From assembly GCA_026018925.1 (NCBI GenBank), contig JAKSZU010000005.1, positions 85,856,886-85,920,885 of the forward strand: a stretch of 64,000 bases of DNA. Reading direction: 5' to 3'. Below, one piece after another: positions 33,360-44,739 of this stretch; within the stretch, counting starts at the first letter, position 1, and each line of letters starts with the position of its first letter. A program made the position numbers and the translations under genes. The stretch is from Tupaia tana (taxonomy: Eukaryota; Chordata; Mammalia; Scandentia; Tupaiidae). The notes under the pieces are model-generated. The model was not told where the DNA came from. It searched no databases and saw only the letters and a program-made list of their open reading frames with translations.

Positions 33360-34639
33360 TTTAAGAAAGTATTAAAAATTACTGGTGAGCTGTTACATTT
33401 TACCATGTAATATTCTCATGTGCTCTTTCAGTACCAAAAGCTAACTAAATACATCTCCTAGCTCCTCATTTCATGAAACCAAATATACATATGACATTTA
33501 CTAAACCAATTCTAATGTCACACAATATGCTATAACATACAGCTTCTTCAGCAGGGCTATATGAAAAAAATCTTATCCCATGGCAATTTAGAAGAGAAAT
33601 AGATTTTTAAATTATCCAGTGTAGAGATTTCATGCAGTTTTAAAAATAAGAGCTTTATTTTGTCCTTGTTTGTTTGCTCAAGTGCTGATAAGTGAAAATG
33701 CCTCTTGATATTCTTGGAAGGAATAAAGAATTCAAAGGCAGTGTAGCACTCCGGGTGGGGAAATGAGCACTAGAGACCAATCAGTGGTTTTATCTAGCTC
33801 TACCTTTTACAAGCTTTTTATAGTAGGAAAGTGAATCATTAGTGAATCTTATTTTTCTCATCTATATAATTTTAAATATCTGAGTTTGGCAGTGGTGACC
33901 TATTTTTTTTATCAAAGTATCTTTCATATTGTGTAGTCTCTGGACTTGTTTTAGGTTCTACATATAAAGAGTCAATAAGTTTTATGCTCCTTACAACAAA
34001 CAAAAGCTGAACAAACTGAAAAATCAATTATTTTTTTTCAATTCATGAGAATATTGAGGTCACAGATGCAAATGACTAGGCCCCGAAATCTGGAGAAACT
34101 GGCAAATCTAGAAAGTTGCAACTGTGATCTGTTAACCTGGAAGAGAATCTTCCAGAATCATAAAACAAAGGGAATAGTAATTTTGACAACATGCTCCAGG
34201 ATAATGTAGACTAAGATGAGAGTAAAAACTCTGTGGGGGGGTTGCAATCTTAGAAGATGTCAACACTTTGTGAGTTTTCCCTCCTGGAATCTCGTGAAGG
34301 TCTTACATTGAAGAACCTATAAAAATCTCATCCTGGTTCTAGAGTGCTGGAATTTGGGATGGGGTAGAATTCTCCATTAGAAGGACTACTTTCCTGGTAG
34401 AAAGCTATTATAGAGGAAGGAGACAGAAGCCCTAAGAATATAGTAAGAGTAAAGATCCAAAATGCCATCACAAAATGACTATGTTTTAAGTTGGAAATGC
34501 AACAGCTCTGCAGTAGCTCAGCTGTCACTAAACTGTTTGCTCTCAGAAACAACTTGCAGTGGTGACTCAATGACTAACCTAAGCAACGTGACCTAAAGCA
34601 AAAATAAGAATTAAGATTTTTTTTCCCAAGCCCCACCAC
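33360..34639. other. Unassigned DNA in front of an LTR
   Basis: The part from about 34080 is less AT-rich and could be retroviral internal sequence belonging to the LTR on its right, but I see no recognisable motif. Confidence 0.35.
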
Positions 34640-35060
34640 ATTCTGAGAAGAAGATAATGGTTCTTATGGCCCCAAAAACTTTTAGACAAAGGAAGGCTTA
34701 TGACCATCACACCCACTCCAAAATGGAGATGGATAACTGAAGCCATCTAGCATGTGACCCATCATCCCAAGGGAAATGGGGAATGTATGCACAAACCCCT
34801 CCTGAGACAAAACCCAGACAAAGCACCTCCTAACCAAGATAAACTGTCCTCCCCTACCACCTCAGTTCCTCTTTAACAACCCATTTGAGACTCCTCCCTG
34901 CCTACCAGGGAACTATTTTCCTCTTTTTCTCTCTTAATAAACTCTATTTTACTATCCCTTCCCTTTGTCCAAGTCTCTAATTCTTCATGAGTGTGAGACA
35001 AAAAAATCAGGCTCCCTGTTGTTCCTGCACTGGGTATTGAGCCCACATCGCATCATTACT
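34640..35060 (+). mobile_element. Probable class I ERV LTR, solo or 3'
   Basis: Typical LTR layout: a U3-like stretch (ATGTGACCCATCATCCCAAG), then CTCTCTTAATAAACTCTA with the AATAAA polyadenylation signal at 34936-34941, and a U5-like end GTCTCTAATTCTTCATGAGT. Exact ends are uncertain. Confidence 0.6.
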
Positions 35061-35372
35061 AGAGTCTTATTTGTCTTGAGAGTAGGATATTCTCCCATTC
35101 TAGTGTTCTCTTGTTTGTCTAAATCACATAAAAATGAGAAACAACAACTAAAATTATATGTTATAGTAAAGGGAGGACAAAACTTAGAGAAGACTAAGCA
35201 AGTATTATAACAAGACCAGAAATGGCATGAACATTGGAATTATGACAGAAAATTTTAAATATTCTTGATTAGTTTGCTTTTTATTTAAATGGAAATATAG
35301 ACAACATGAGATAAAAAGTAGCTAATATAAGCAATGAGATAGAAACCATAAGAAATAAACATAAAGAAATTC

Positions 35373-35575
35373 TAGGGTCAACCTTGTGACTCATCAAGAA
35401 CATGCTCTAGAGCAATTCTAGATCCATATGGAAGAATTCAAGTCAGTTCTCCAGTTAACCTAAGTTTGTGTAACCATGATCCTGGCCAACTGGAAAGGTC
35501 AGGGAATGGATCACAGCATGGAACCCTTTCAGAGTCCATATATTCCTATCTCTCTTTCTCTGTTAAAAAAAAAAT
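35373..35575 (+). mobile_element. Possible SINE-C-like element
   Basis: Starts AGGGTCAACCTTGTGACTCA, with a box B-like GAATTCAAGTCAG, and ends in a TATCTCTCTTTCTCTGTT tract plus A-tail. The layout resembles the 41.7-kb element; the match is weak. Confidence 0.4.
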
Positions 35576-35582
35576 AAAGAAA

Positions 35583-35612
35583 AGAGGAAGGAAGAAAGAA
35601 AGAAAGAAAGAA
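35583..35612. repeat. (GAAA)n microsatellite
   Basis: A run of GAAA units grown from the A-tail of the element on its left. Confidence 0.85.
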
Positions 35613-38046
35613 AACTTAAAATAAAAGCTAAATAAAAATGGAAATTCTAGAAATTAAAAACTACAGATAGCAACTGATAGAAAGCCAGTTTTCTCAGTGC
35701 TGACAGAGAGTACAAAAAAAAAAAAAAACAAGGAATAGAGGCAAGGCTAATCTATGCCACTACGGATTAAAGTTTGATACACCCATATGAACTCATCTTT
35801 AGATAAATATAGAAACAAATGTTTACATATAGTAAATTGATATACGTGTCAATACACAGATTAGATTACATACGTATCCCATTGACTCTGTCAATTTAGA
35901 GTCTAGAAGCAACAATATGTCAATAGAAAGGAGGACACATGGTACCCATATCTTAGGCTTTAGTACCACCCTCTGATTAAGAAAACAAAGAAGAAAAACA
36001 AACTACATAGATTGCAGGTTTTACTAACATTTTCTAAGCCAAACAAAAGAGTTCACAAGAGACAGACCAGAAACAATTTGAGCATCAATATCAAGAAATG
36101 TTGAATTACAAATGAATGCATGGTTGAATACTAAAATTTCAGGTGCATGTCTCACATTCAGTTAAAGTTGTTTTCTTTCTTTATTTCAAATAATTGTGAG
36201 AGTAAACAAATATAATTTAATATAATTAAAATGAACACATTACAAATGTAAGTAGTGCTATCAACAATTGGAAAGCACAAAAACTAGTCAAAATAGTATC
36301 ATATTCCTGAGGAAATAATAAGACTTCTTTGATAAATAAATTGCTACTAGTAAGTTTTTGAAATAAACCTTATTCTCACAGTTTCCTTCATATTACACAT
36401 AATACACCTGCTGAAATGGAGTCCTCAAAGCTGCAATAAACAAATTATTAAATTTCTTTACGAAAATGTGTTCTTCCAGGTGTAATATAAAACATTAAAT
36501 ACTTACAACAAAGGAAATAATTGTAGAGTAATTATGAAAGCAGTTGGATTACTGAAAACTGGACAAATACTAGAGAAAACAGGATAATCTCTTATTAACT
36601 CAACATAATAATTTAGGCATTTAATGCTAACTTCTTGAAAATATTTTTATGACAATAAAATGCACATATAAATTCAACTTTGTTTTTAAAAGGTCTGACA
36701 TATTTAATTGATGGAATTAAACTATTACAGAAAAGCACCTTCTACAGTTTAATGTCTTTAGAAAAATGTAAGAAAATAATATGAATTTGAAAACTTTTCC
36801 TCTAGATTATGCTGAAATTGTAAGAGATATTGAAAGCTCACAAACACTTTAGTTTCAGGCAACAGAATGTCACAAAGAGAATAGAATTTGTACTTGTCTG
36901 GAATTCAATACCTCAAGCAATATCAAAGATTTATACCTAAGGAAACAACACAATGAAACTAAAAATGATATCTGTAAATATTTTAGAGAATAAAAATTGT
37001 AGCATCCAGCAAATTTCAACCTCCCCTTCCACCTGAGGAAAAGGTCTGTTTTTTCTTGGGGATATGTTAAAATGTTAGATAGTATTCAATTTTCAGTTTA
37101 TTTTCATCATTTTAAAGTTCAAATAGACCAAAGAAAGAGATTAAACATGATGAGATGAGACCAGGAAACAAAAAATCTCGTATCCAATTTATATCATTTA
37201 TTGTGGCTCTCATACTGATGTAGATTCAAGGATCTGAATAAGCTTAGTGCAGATTTAGACACAAAGAGAAATGTTAGAAAACTACCTGAACTTGAGTTCA
37301 TTTTTACTCACAGGTTCGAAATTGGATAAGTATGGTTTTGTCAACAAAATGATAAATGTATAGTACTATTACAGAAAACTATTCATTAACATATTCAAAA
37401 CAGTGAAGCAGGCTCATATTTTCTTATAACATGTAAAATATATAAGAATTATGGCAATAGCTTCTTTCAAGTTTATTTATTCTCTTCTCTAATTTGATAT
37501 CCCAATAATTCAAAATTTTACATTAGATTATTATACTTTTAAGTCAGTCAGCAAGCTCACTTTATACAACTTTTCAGTGCAGCTAGATGTGATACTTCTT
37601 CAAAGATAGTATATTTAAGTAGCAAAGAGTTTTCAAGGAATTCTCATAAGAGATTTGTTTTATCTTCTTTCTTATCACATGAGCTATAGAAACATTAAAG
37701 CTTATAAAGAATGAAGGAAGTTTATAGCGACTGTTTAGAAAAACAAGTTATAATTACAACCAGAATTTAAAGGGTAAACAGAAACCAACACAAACAAAAT
37801 TGAGAAGTACACAGACTACCAGATCAAGACGGCACAGAAAGTAAACATTTCCTCCTAATGTCTATCCTAAAACTTAATATGCAATATCAAGTAGCAAATT
37901 ATAAATTGATCAAAACATCATATATGAATGCAATCATTTAAACAAGGATTTCATAGAGACTAAAAATGTTAAAAAGATATAAAAGATATTTTAAAATGGA
38001 ATTGATGTACATAAATGAAAACACAATGAGATTTATAAGAGGATAA
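35613..38046. other. Unassigned A-rich DNA, possibly old L1
   Basis: A strong A bias on the + strand is typical of sense-strand L1, and GGAAATTCTAGAAATTAAAA near 35639 looks L1-like. I cannot align the rest, so no element is claimed. Confidence 0.35.
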
Positions 38047-38212
38047 TGAGGTGCCATCAGGTAATTCAGTGGTTAATGTCCTGGACTCCCACATGGCTGG
38101 CCACAGTTCAAGTCCAACATCTGGCAGCTTCCTTTCTTACTTTATTTCTCTCTCTTTCTCTGTTCAAATTAAAATAATAATAATAATAATAATAAATTAA
38201 ATTAAATTAAAG
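38047..38212 (+). mobile_element. SINE-A short form with AAT tail
   Basis: Box B AGTTCAAGTCC. The tail begins (AAT)n and turns into (AAATT)n, two successive microsatellites in one tail. Confidence 0.86.
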
Positions 38213-38856
38213 AATAATGAAATCTCAGAAGTGTTATTAGTTGGATTTGAGATTAAATCACTAATAGACTAATATGATGATTTGAGTAGGAAAACCTACT
38301 CAAACTTATAACTCATGTTGTTCTTAATGTTATGAATAATGACTCAGTTTTTTAACTGAATGAATATTGTTTTAAGTGATCTAATAATTTAATGAAAGGT
38401 ACATAGCTATGAATACAAATGAGCAACAACTTCTTGCAAAATATAAATAAAAAGATTCATTTGTATACATGTTATTTAAAAATTAAATTATATGGAAAAT
38501 ATTACATATAAGATCATTTAGCCTATAATCAAAAAATGCATAAAATGCATGCAAAATATTCAAAAGTGTATTATTTCTAATAATGCCAAGCAGTAAGGAC
38601 ATCCATGCTACTCACTACTATTTTCAGATTAAATGTTAATCCAATCAGTTTCTCTGGAGAAATTGTTGTGGAAAATGGGAAGGCCAGTCTAATGTTTATA
38701 TGAAAATGTCAAGGAATATTGATAGCCAGAAACATTATCAAAGAGGAAGGTGATTAAAATGTATACCAACATAAGACTTTGAAAAGCGGATCAACTTGAG
38801 GACATACAAATTAAGATATTATGTTGTGGAAAGATTGAAAACCTAAAGAATAGAAA
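38213..38856. other. Unassigned A-rich DNA
   Basis: CTACTCACTACTATTTTCAG near 38608 hints at L1 ORF2, but the alignment is weak. Confidence 0.35.
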
Positions 38857-38960
38857 GGATGCATGCGTATAGGAATTAATCATTTTTAACTTGTTGGTAC
38901 TGGAAATTGTGGGAGGATGCATGCGTATAGGAATTAATCATTTTTAACTTGTTGGTACTG
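38857..38960. repeat. 58-bp tandem duplication
   Basis: GGATGCATGCGTATAGGAAT starts at 38857 and again at 38915. The first 46 bases of the two units are identical, so the event is recent relative to the surrounding decayed L1. Confidence 0.93.
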
Positions 38961-38965
38961 TAAAT

Positions 38966-39111
38966 AAGTGAAGAAATGAAAAAAAACTGTAATAAAATGT
39001 GCTGGGTGAATTGGGTATTAATGCAGGGGAAAAGGACAATCTAACCATTTCATCATCTCATAAACAAAATTAATTCCAGGTAAATTATAAGATAAAGTTA
39101 TGAAAAGTATG
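38966..39111 (+). mobile_element. L1 ORF2 fragment
   Basis: ATGTGCTGGGTGAATTGGGT and CAAAATTAATTCCAGGTAAA follow the L1 order (an AATGGTGTTGGGAAAACTGG-like then an AAAATTAACTC-like block). Interrupted by a SINE. Confidence 0.6.
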
Positions 39112-39275
39112 TGGTATGGTTACACTGCAATCCCTCTTTCCCATTTCTCCCTCCTTTCCAGACTTTAGGCACACAGGCACATGTGCCTGGCTTGTTTTTC
39201 AAACTACTGGGTCCTGGACTTGAATCGATATTAGTCAAGTGGGATGCTGCCACCTTAACCACCATGCCATGGGTT
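39112..39275 (-). mobile_element. SINE-A lacking its 3' part
   Basis: It runs from the GGTTACACTGCAATCCCTCT body to a head complement ending ACCACCATGCCATGGG. The terminal motif and tail are missing on the left. Confidence 0.8.
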
Positions 39276-39442
39276 CGTGTAATATTTTGAATATATGTGA
39301 ACAACTCTAAATGCAAAAAAGTTTAAATTAAGAAAATGTGAATACCTAAAGTCACAATGTAGAATAAAATCCTATAGAAAAATGAAAAGAGACTTGTAGT
39401 ATTACTAAAGTTTTAAAGTATATATCAAGACAAATAATCTTT

Positions 39443-39450
39443 GGGGGGCA

Positions 39451-39497
<47 letters not shown>

Positions 39498-39545
39498 CTG
39501 CACTGGCAAGTACACATGCCCTATAGCAAATTTTTAAGAATAAGA
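39443..39545 (+). mobile_element. SINE-A 3' fragment with expanded CT tract
   Basis: Its pyrimidine tract has become about 20 pure CT units (39451-39492), followed by GTACACATGCCCTATAGC and a tail. The head and most of the body are absent. Confidence 0.8.
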
Positions 39546-39729
39546 ATAAAAAATAACCCCACCACCTAATTCATCAAAGAAATAAATTTATCATATAAAG
39601 AAAAAGATTGTAAAGGTTAATTGTTTGCTTCCACTTTTCTAGATTATGTTGGCTAATTGTTCTAAAACTAATAATATCAACTAGATATTTTTATGAAAAT
39701 ATGTTGTAGATTCTATTAATGTCTTTAAT

Positions 39730-39797
39730 TAGTTAACTTTACATACAGAAGATTGTTTTTCATTATGTGGATAGGTCTCATCCAATCAGTTGGATAA
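39730..39797 (+). mobile_element. ERV-L/MaLR LTR scrap
   Basis: TATGTGGATAGGTCTCATCC AATCAGTTGG resembles the conserved middle of old LTRs of this class. Too short for a family call. Confidence 0.4.
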
Positions 39798-39799
39798 CC

Positions 39800-39985
39800 A
39801 TAGCTAACAATAATTTATTGAACATATCAAAATAGAAAAAGAGAATTTTTAATGTTCCTAACATAAACTAATGAGAAATGCTTGAGATGATAAATATGCT
39901 ATGTTGTACTCATAACCCGCAAATCACTCTATACCCCATAAATATGCATAATTATTATGTGTTCATTAAAACAGTAACAATTTTT
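39800..39985 (+). mobile_element. L1 3' UTR end
   Basis: Clear order: TAATTTATTGAACATATCAA, GTTCCTAACATAAACTAATG, TTGAGATGATAAATATGCTA and ATACCCCATAAATATGCATA, then an A-rich end. Confidence 0.75.
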
Positions 39986-40039
39986 TTCTAAAAAATACTT
40001 TTAAAAGAGAATAATATTCTTCATATTGATTTAGGAATT

Positions 40040-40880
40040 AAACACAACTCCTCATAAAATCCCAGTTGACTTTTCTGAAGAAATTGTTAAGCCAATACTA
40101 AGACTCATGTGTAGATTCAAATGATCTACAGTGGTCAAGAGAATTTAGAGGAGAGTATTTGTGACCTTAGGTTGATGAAGCCTTTTAAATTTTCACCAAA
40201 TATTACATGGTACAAAAGGTAAATAAAGATAGAGTAGAATTTATAAAAATTTAAAATATTTAGGATTCAAAAAATATCATTAAGAAAGTAAAAACCAACC
40301 CAGAGAATGAGATAAAATATTTTTAAATTATTTATATAATTAAGCAACTCTTATCTAGAGTATGTGCATAACACTTGAAACTGAAAAATAAAATACAAAT
40401 ACCTAATTTTCAGAATGGGTAAAAGGCCTGAAAAGATATTTCTACAAAAAAGATATACAAGTCACTAATAAGCACATGGGAAGATATTCAACATCTTTAG
40501 CTATCAGGCAGATGCATATGAAAATCAAAATGATATACCACATCCCACTCACAAGGATGGCTCAAAGAAAAGACAGATAATAAATGTTGAAAAGGATGTG
40601 GAGAAGTTCGAACTCTCACATATAGATTGTGAGAATATGAAATATAATAATACATCTACTTTGAAAGAAATCTGACTTTTTTTCAGAATGTTAAGCATGA
40701 GTTACTATTAAACATAGAAATTCAAATTTCAGATGCATGCCCCCAACAATGAAAATATAAATACACACATATACATATATAAGAATGTTACAGCAGCACT
40801 ATACTTTAAATCAAAAGTTGGAAGGCACATAAATGTAAATTAACTGATAAATGTATGAATGGATTGTGTATCCAAACATC
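40040..40880 (+). mobile_element. L1 ORF2 C-terminal region
   Basis: Sense-strand L1 with many mutations. Landmarks include AAATCCCAGTTGACTTTTCT (40060), GATATACAAGTCACTAATAA, TTTAGCTATCAGGCAGATGC, GATGTGGAGAAGTTCGAACT and ACAGCAGCACTATACTTTAA. No open frame survives. It is followed by a probable LTR. Confidence 0.85.
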
Positions 40881-40948
40881 TCAAAATAAAATATAAATAA
40901 AGGAGATTTACTCCAATGTTAATATCTATAAATCAATCATTAAAATTG

Positions 40949-41425
40949 TTAAACTAAGCTATTTTGGCCTAAAAGAGCCACTACACTTCCACACTAGGAT
41001 TCCTATGGATAAGCCCAAATCATACATAAAAGGCTGTTTTCTAAAACTGTTAAGTTACAGCCAATCACACTAGCCACACTTGAGTCAATCACAGAAAGCC
41101 CGCCTTTTACCCTGTTCATATAGCTTATCATCCAGCTGTTACCAATCTGGTGATTTCTCTAACTTCCTCACTTTCATTTTAGTGTGTTGCTTTCCCTTTC
41201 CTGCATATGTTACTTTCCCTTTTCATAAACATATATCTGGTCTTTTTTTATAAATTTATACATCTGGTGACCACATGGCTACATGGCTAAACAGAGTTCC
41301 TCAGAAGCCATCTTCTGGGAGACTGTCCAATTCAAATCACCTGTCTTTTGTTTAAATAAACTCTGTTAAATTTTGGTTTGTCTAAAATTTTATTTTTCAA
41401 CGTAATACACAACACATCTTTGGGA
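40949..41425 (+). mobile_element. Probable class I ERV solo LTR
   Basis: Starts TGTTAAACTAAGCTATTTTG and ends near AACGTAATACACAACACA. It has a TATAAA-like site at 41249, the AATAAA signal in TTTAAATAAACTCTGTTA and the length of a typical LTR. No second LTR or internal region is nearby. Confidence 0.6.
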
Positions 41426-41719
41426 GATGAGAGGAAGTACTTTAGGTCTATTGTCTCATGAAATGTAGAAAATGTTCTAGAGTAATGAACTTGCACATTT
41501 TGTAAGGTCTCTTTATTAACTTTGTAAGGCCTGTTTTACCGTTCAAATATATTCATTAATCAGTGTTAGCAGGCTTTACTCAGAGAGTCCTGAATATGTA
41601 GAGAAATAAAAATATTTATGGACCCTTGTCTCCTCATACACAACCATGTATTGAGAGTGAGAGTATAGTATATGATGAACGATAAAGTAAATGCATAGGA
41701 AAATCATAATGACTTTGCG

Positions 41720-41905
41720 GACCTGTAAGAATGGCACAGGTGACAGAGCTCCTTTGTCCAATTCTGGAGCCATATGAGAAGAGCCTAGGTTCAGCTACTT
41801 ATTCGACCTAAACAAGCCAGGTAAGTACGTAGCTGTGGAAGGCCCTGTTACAAATCTCTCTCTCCCCCCTCTCTCTCTCTTAATAAATAGTAAATAAAAA
41901 ATAAT
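41720..41905 (+). mobile_element. SINE-C-like element
   Basis: Box A-like GGCACAGGTGACAGAGC, box B-like AGGTTCAGCTAC, a (CT)n tract and a TTAATAAATAGTAAATAA tail. It is unlike SINE-A in its middle part. Confidence 0.55.
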
Positions 41906-42204
41906 TAAAGCAAAATGAATTTGCTGATAATACTGAAACTTGGCAGTTATATTGAATAATGGAAACTCTTATACATTGCTAGAATAATTACTTTTGATCT
42001 AAAAATTGTATAGAAGTTTTCATATTATCTGTTAATTTGAAAGTGTGCAAGCTATAGGCAAATTCATTCTTAGGAATGTACTCAAATAATGGATGTACGA
42101 ACTTGTATACCTAGAAACTTAAAAAAGGATTTTCTTAGCACTTTATTCTTAATACATAGTAGCTGGAATAGAGAACTGTATGACACTTAAGAATGAAATG
42201 TTAA
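41906..42204 (+). mobile_element. L1 ORF2 end, degraded
   Basis: The sequence follows the late-ORF2 order: GGAAACTCTTATACATTGCT, GTACTCAAATAATGGATGTA, CTTTATTCTTAATACATAGT. It continues after the SINE. Confidence 0.65.
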
Positions 42205-42294
42205 AGGCCAACATGTGGCATAGTGCTTAAGTCACTGAACTTACGTGACTGCATCTTGAGTGTTGGACCTGGTGGCTTGAAAATCATGTCAGCA

Positions 42295-42325
<31 letters not shown>

Positions 42326-42482
42326 CTACTCAGAATACCAGAGGATTGTGAAGAAGAGACTATGGTATGGTCATCTCCCCTGGGAGTAGGTACCGGGGTG
42401 GGGGGGGTGATTTCTCACTTTCCCTTTCACAGTCTACAGGGAGGGCACACACCCTATTGAAAAAAAATTAAAAAAAATAAAT
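42205..42482 (+). mobile_element. SINE-A, old, with TG expansion
   Basis: The CpG-rich linker has decayed into a TG microsatellite (42295-42325). The pair CTGGGAGTAG...GGGGGGGTGA marks the hairpin. Box B is changed to TCTTGAGTGTT. Confidence 0.82.
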
Positions 42483-42499
42483 AAATAAAATAGAGTGTT

Positions 42500-42701
42500 A
42501 ATTAAATAAACCAGGCATGGAAAAAAAAATACGTTGCATCTAAATCAAGACACAGCATTACCTCACTGAAGTGTGGAATCTTATTAAGTTGATCTCAAAG
42601 AAGTAGAATAGAATGGTGCTTATAAGGTCTTTGGCAGTGGGGAAGGGTTTAAGGAGATATTGATCTAATGACACAAAGTTTTAGTTAGAAGAAAGAACTT
42701 C
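42500..42701 (+). mobile_element. L1 3' UTR, middle part
   Basis: TTGATCTCAAAGAAGTAGAA, TGGCAGTGGGGAAGGG and TTTTAGTTAGAAGAAAGAAC are the L1 3' UTR landmarks. Confidence 0.7.
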
Positions 42702-42711
42702 AAAAGATATA

Positions 42712-42979
42712 GGTACCAGCAGCTAGCCTAATGGCTGTATCGCTGGACTCCCATATAGTCGACCGCTGTTCTTGTCCCGGACCCGGTGGCTTAAAACTCA
42801 CAGTGGGTGCCTGTGTGTGCGTGCCCAAGATCCCGAGAGGAGAATGGAGGAGAAGGGATTGCGGCGTGACCATCCCCCCTGGGGGGGGGTGATTTCTTGC
42901 TTTCTATCTCACTGTCTCTCTCTGTCTGGAGAGCTCACATGTCCTATAGCAAAAACCTCTCCAAAAATTAAAAAAAAAA
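42712..42979 (+). mobile_element. SINE-A, left arm of an inverted pair
   Basis: TSD AAAAGATATA (42702-42711, 42980-42989). Hairpin CCCCCCTGGGGGGGGG is well kept; box B is TGTTCTTGTCC. Confidence 0.94.
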
Positions 42980-43019
42980 AAAAGATATAGTGTATAATGG
43001 TAGAGTTAATAACAATTTT

Positions 43020-43280
43020 TTTTTTTGGAGAGGTTTTCGCTATAGGGTGCGTGCGCTCGCCAAACAGACAGAGAGAAACATAGAGACAGAAAGCGAGAAA
43101 TCACCCCCCAGGGGGCATGGTCACGCCACAATCCCTTCTCCTCCATTCTCCTCTCGGGATCTTGGGCATGCACGCACATGCGCCCGGCGTGAGGTTTAAG
43201 CCACTGGGTCCGGGACGCGAACCGCGGTCGACTACGTGGGAGTCCAGCGACATAGCCATTACGCTAACTGCTGGTTCCCA
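43020..43280 (-). mobile_element. SINE-A, right arm of an inverted pair
   Basis: TSD AGTTAATAACAATTTT/AGTTAATAAGAAATTTT (43004-43019, 43281-43297). It is rich in CpG, box B complement is GGACGCGAACC, and the tail faces the previous copy only 40 bp away. Confidence 0.95.
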
Positions 43281-43297
43281 AGTTAATAAGAAATTTT

Positions 43298-43445
43298 ATT
43301 CTTAAAAAAGACAGTATTCTTACCATGAGAATGACAATTATGTAAGATAACTGGTATGTTAATTAGTTAGATTTAGTCATTTCACAACATATATGTTCTT
43401 CTAAATATCATGTACATAATAAGTACATCCAATTTTATTTGTTAA
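43298..43445 (+). mobile_element. L1 3' UTR end
   Basis: TTCTTACCATGAGAATGACA and AATATCATGTACATAATAAG complete the L1 begun at 41.9 kb, so three SINEs lie in one L1 tail. Confidence 0.6.
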
Positions 43446-43539
43446 CTCATAAAGAGGAATAAACTTACCATTCATTTAATCTAAAGAAACAATTTTATGT
43501 TTTATTTCATGTTGTATACAGTTTTGAATCTGATATAAA

Positions 43540-43890
43540 GATATTTATTTTGTGAAAAAATAATAATATGCGTATATAAACTGTGGAATCTTTGAATATT
43601 TACCACAGAGCAATAAAATTGAATATACTTCAGTTGCATTCAAATATTTCTTTTTAGGCCAACAAAGTGGGGTTCATCCTGTATAATTCTATTTACATGA
43701 AATTCAAATGAGAAAAATACTCTTTCTGGTTAAAGTCAGAATACTGATAAGGTGGGAGGAGCGATGCTTGAGAAAGACAGGAAAGGGCTTCAAGGTGCTA
43801 GCTTAATTATATTTCTTGCATATTTGAAGGTATATGTCTGTTATTGCTTTTGATATTTCATTGAGCTTCATATTTAAGATTTGTGCATGT
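43540..43890 (+). mobile_element. L1 3' end of another subfamily
   Basis: GTATAATTCTATTTACATGA, AAGTCAGAATACTGATAAGG and CATTGAGCTTCATATTTAAG TTTGTGCA-like sequence match an older L1 3' UTR type. It ends at the AT hairpin. Confidence 0.75.
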
Positions 43891-43898
43891 GTGTGTAT

Positions 43899-44065
43899 AT
43901 GTGTGTAAATCTTTATATATTTTATATCTGTATCTATCTATTATATATACATATATTTTATATCTACAACTAGTATATGTAATAGATATAGATATAAAAT
44001 ATATAACGATTTACACACACATACATATATATATACATATATATATATGTATATATATATGTATC
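43899..44065. repeat. AT-rich inverted repeat
   Basis: The left arm from GTGTGTAAATC at about 43901-43943 is nearly the reverse complement of 43979-44020 (ending GATTTACACACAC), with about 40-bp arms and a 35-bp loop. More (TA)n follows to 44065. The arms sit right after an L1 tail. Confidence 0.85.
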
Positions 44066-44739
44066 AATGACTTATTTCAAGTGAAATGATACAGGGATGC
44101 TTAGTCAAGAAAAGATGATTTTTGTATATCCTGTGTATCATCATGTGCCTTAGTAGTGATCTGCACTTCTATCATAATGTATAATTATAGACAAATCTAG
44201 ATACACATTTCTTATATTCATAGTTCTGATACCAATAACATGTACTGCTGTTTACAAAAATAAATAAAAATAAAATTCTAATTAATTTTAGTTTAGTGCA
44301 ACAGATGCTGTTTTGTTCAAATTAATTACATCCCTGAAGTATAGTACTTTTTCTATTGATGACTTTTAATTGCAAATTATCACTCCAAATATTTTGGTGT
44401 TCCTAAATAGTAAAATAATTCAACCTGACAGCAATAAGATTATTTAATTCTAATGAACATATATAATTGTATTTCTAAACATGAGTGCTGTATTCTTTCT
44501 TTATCACTCATTAACGACGAGTTAAATCCTTAAAAAAAGCACAATCTAAAACAGGCACTGACACATCACACATCAAAACTTAAATGTACGTTTGTCATTT
44601 AGTTAATTATGTTTGTATAGTTTTTGGCATCCCAACCAAAAAGAAAAAAAGATAAACTACAACTATGAAACTTAGACACTTACAAACATTCCGCGGTTAT
44701 AAGAAAATATCAGTCTAAACAATTTAACGAGGAACTGAA
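44066..44739. other. Unassigned AT-rich DNA
   Basis: No recognised element before the pseudogene. Confidence 0.35.
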
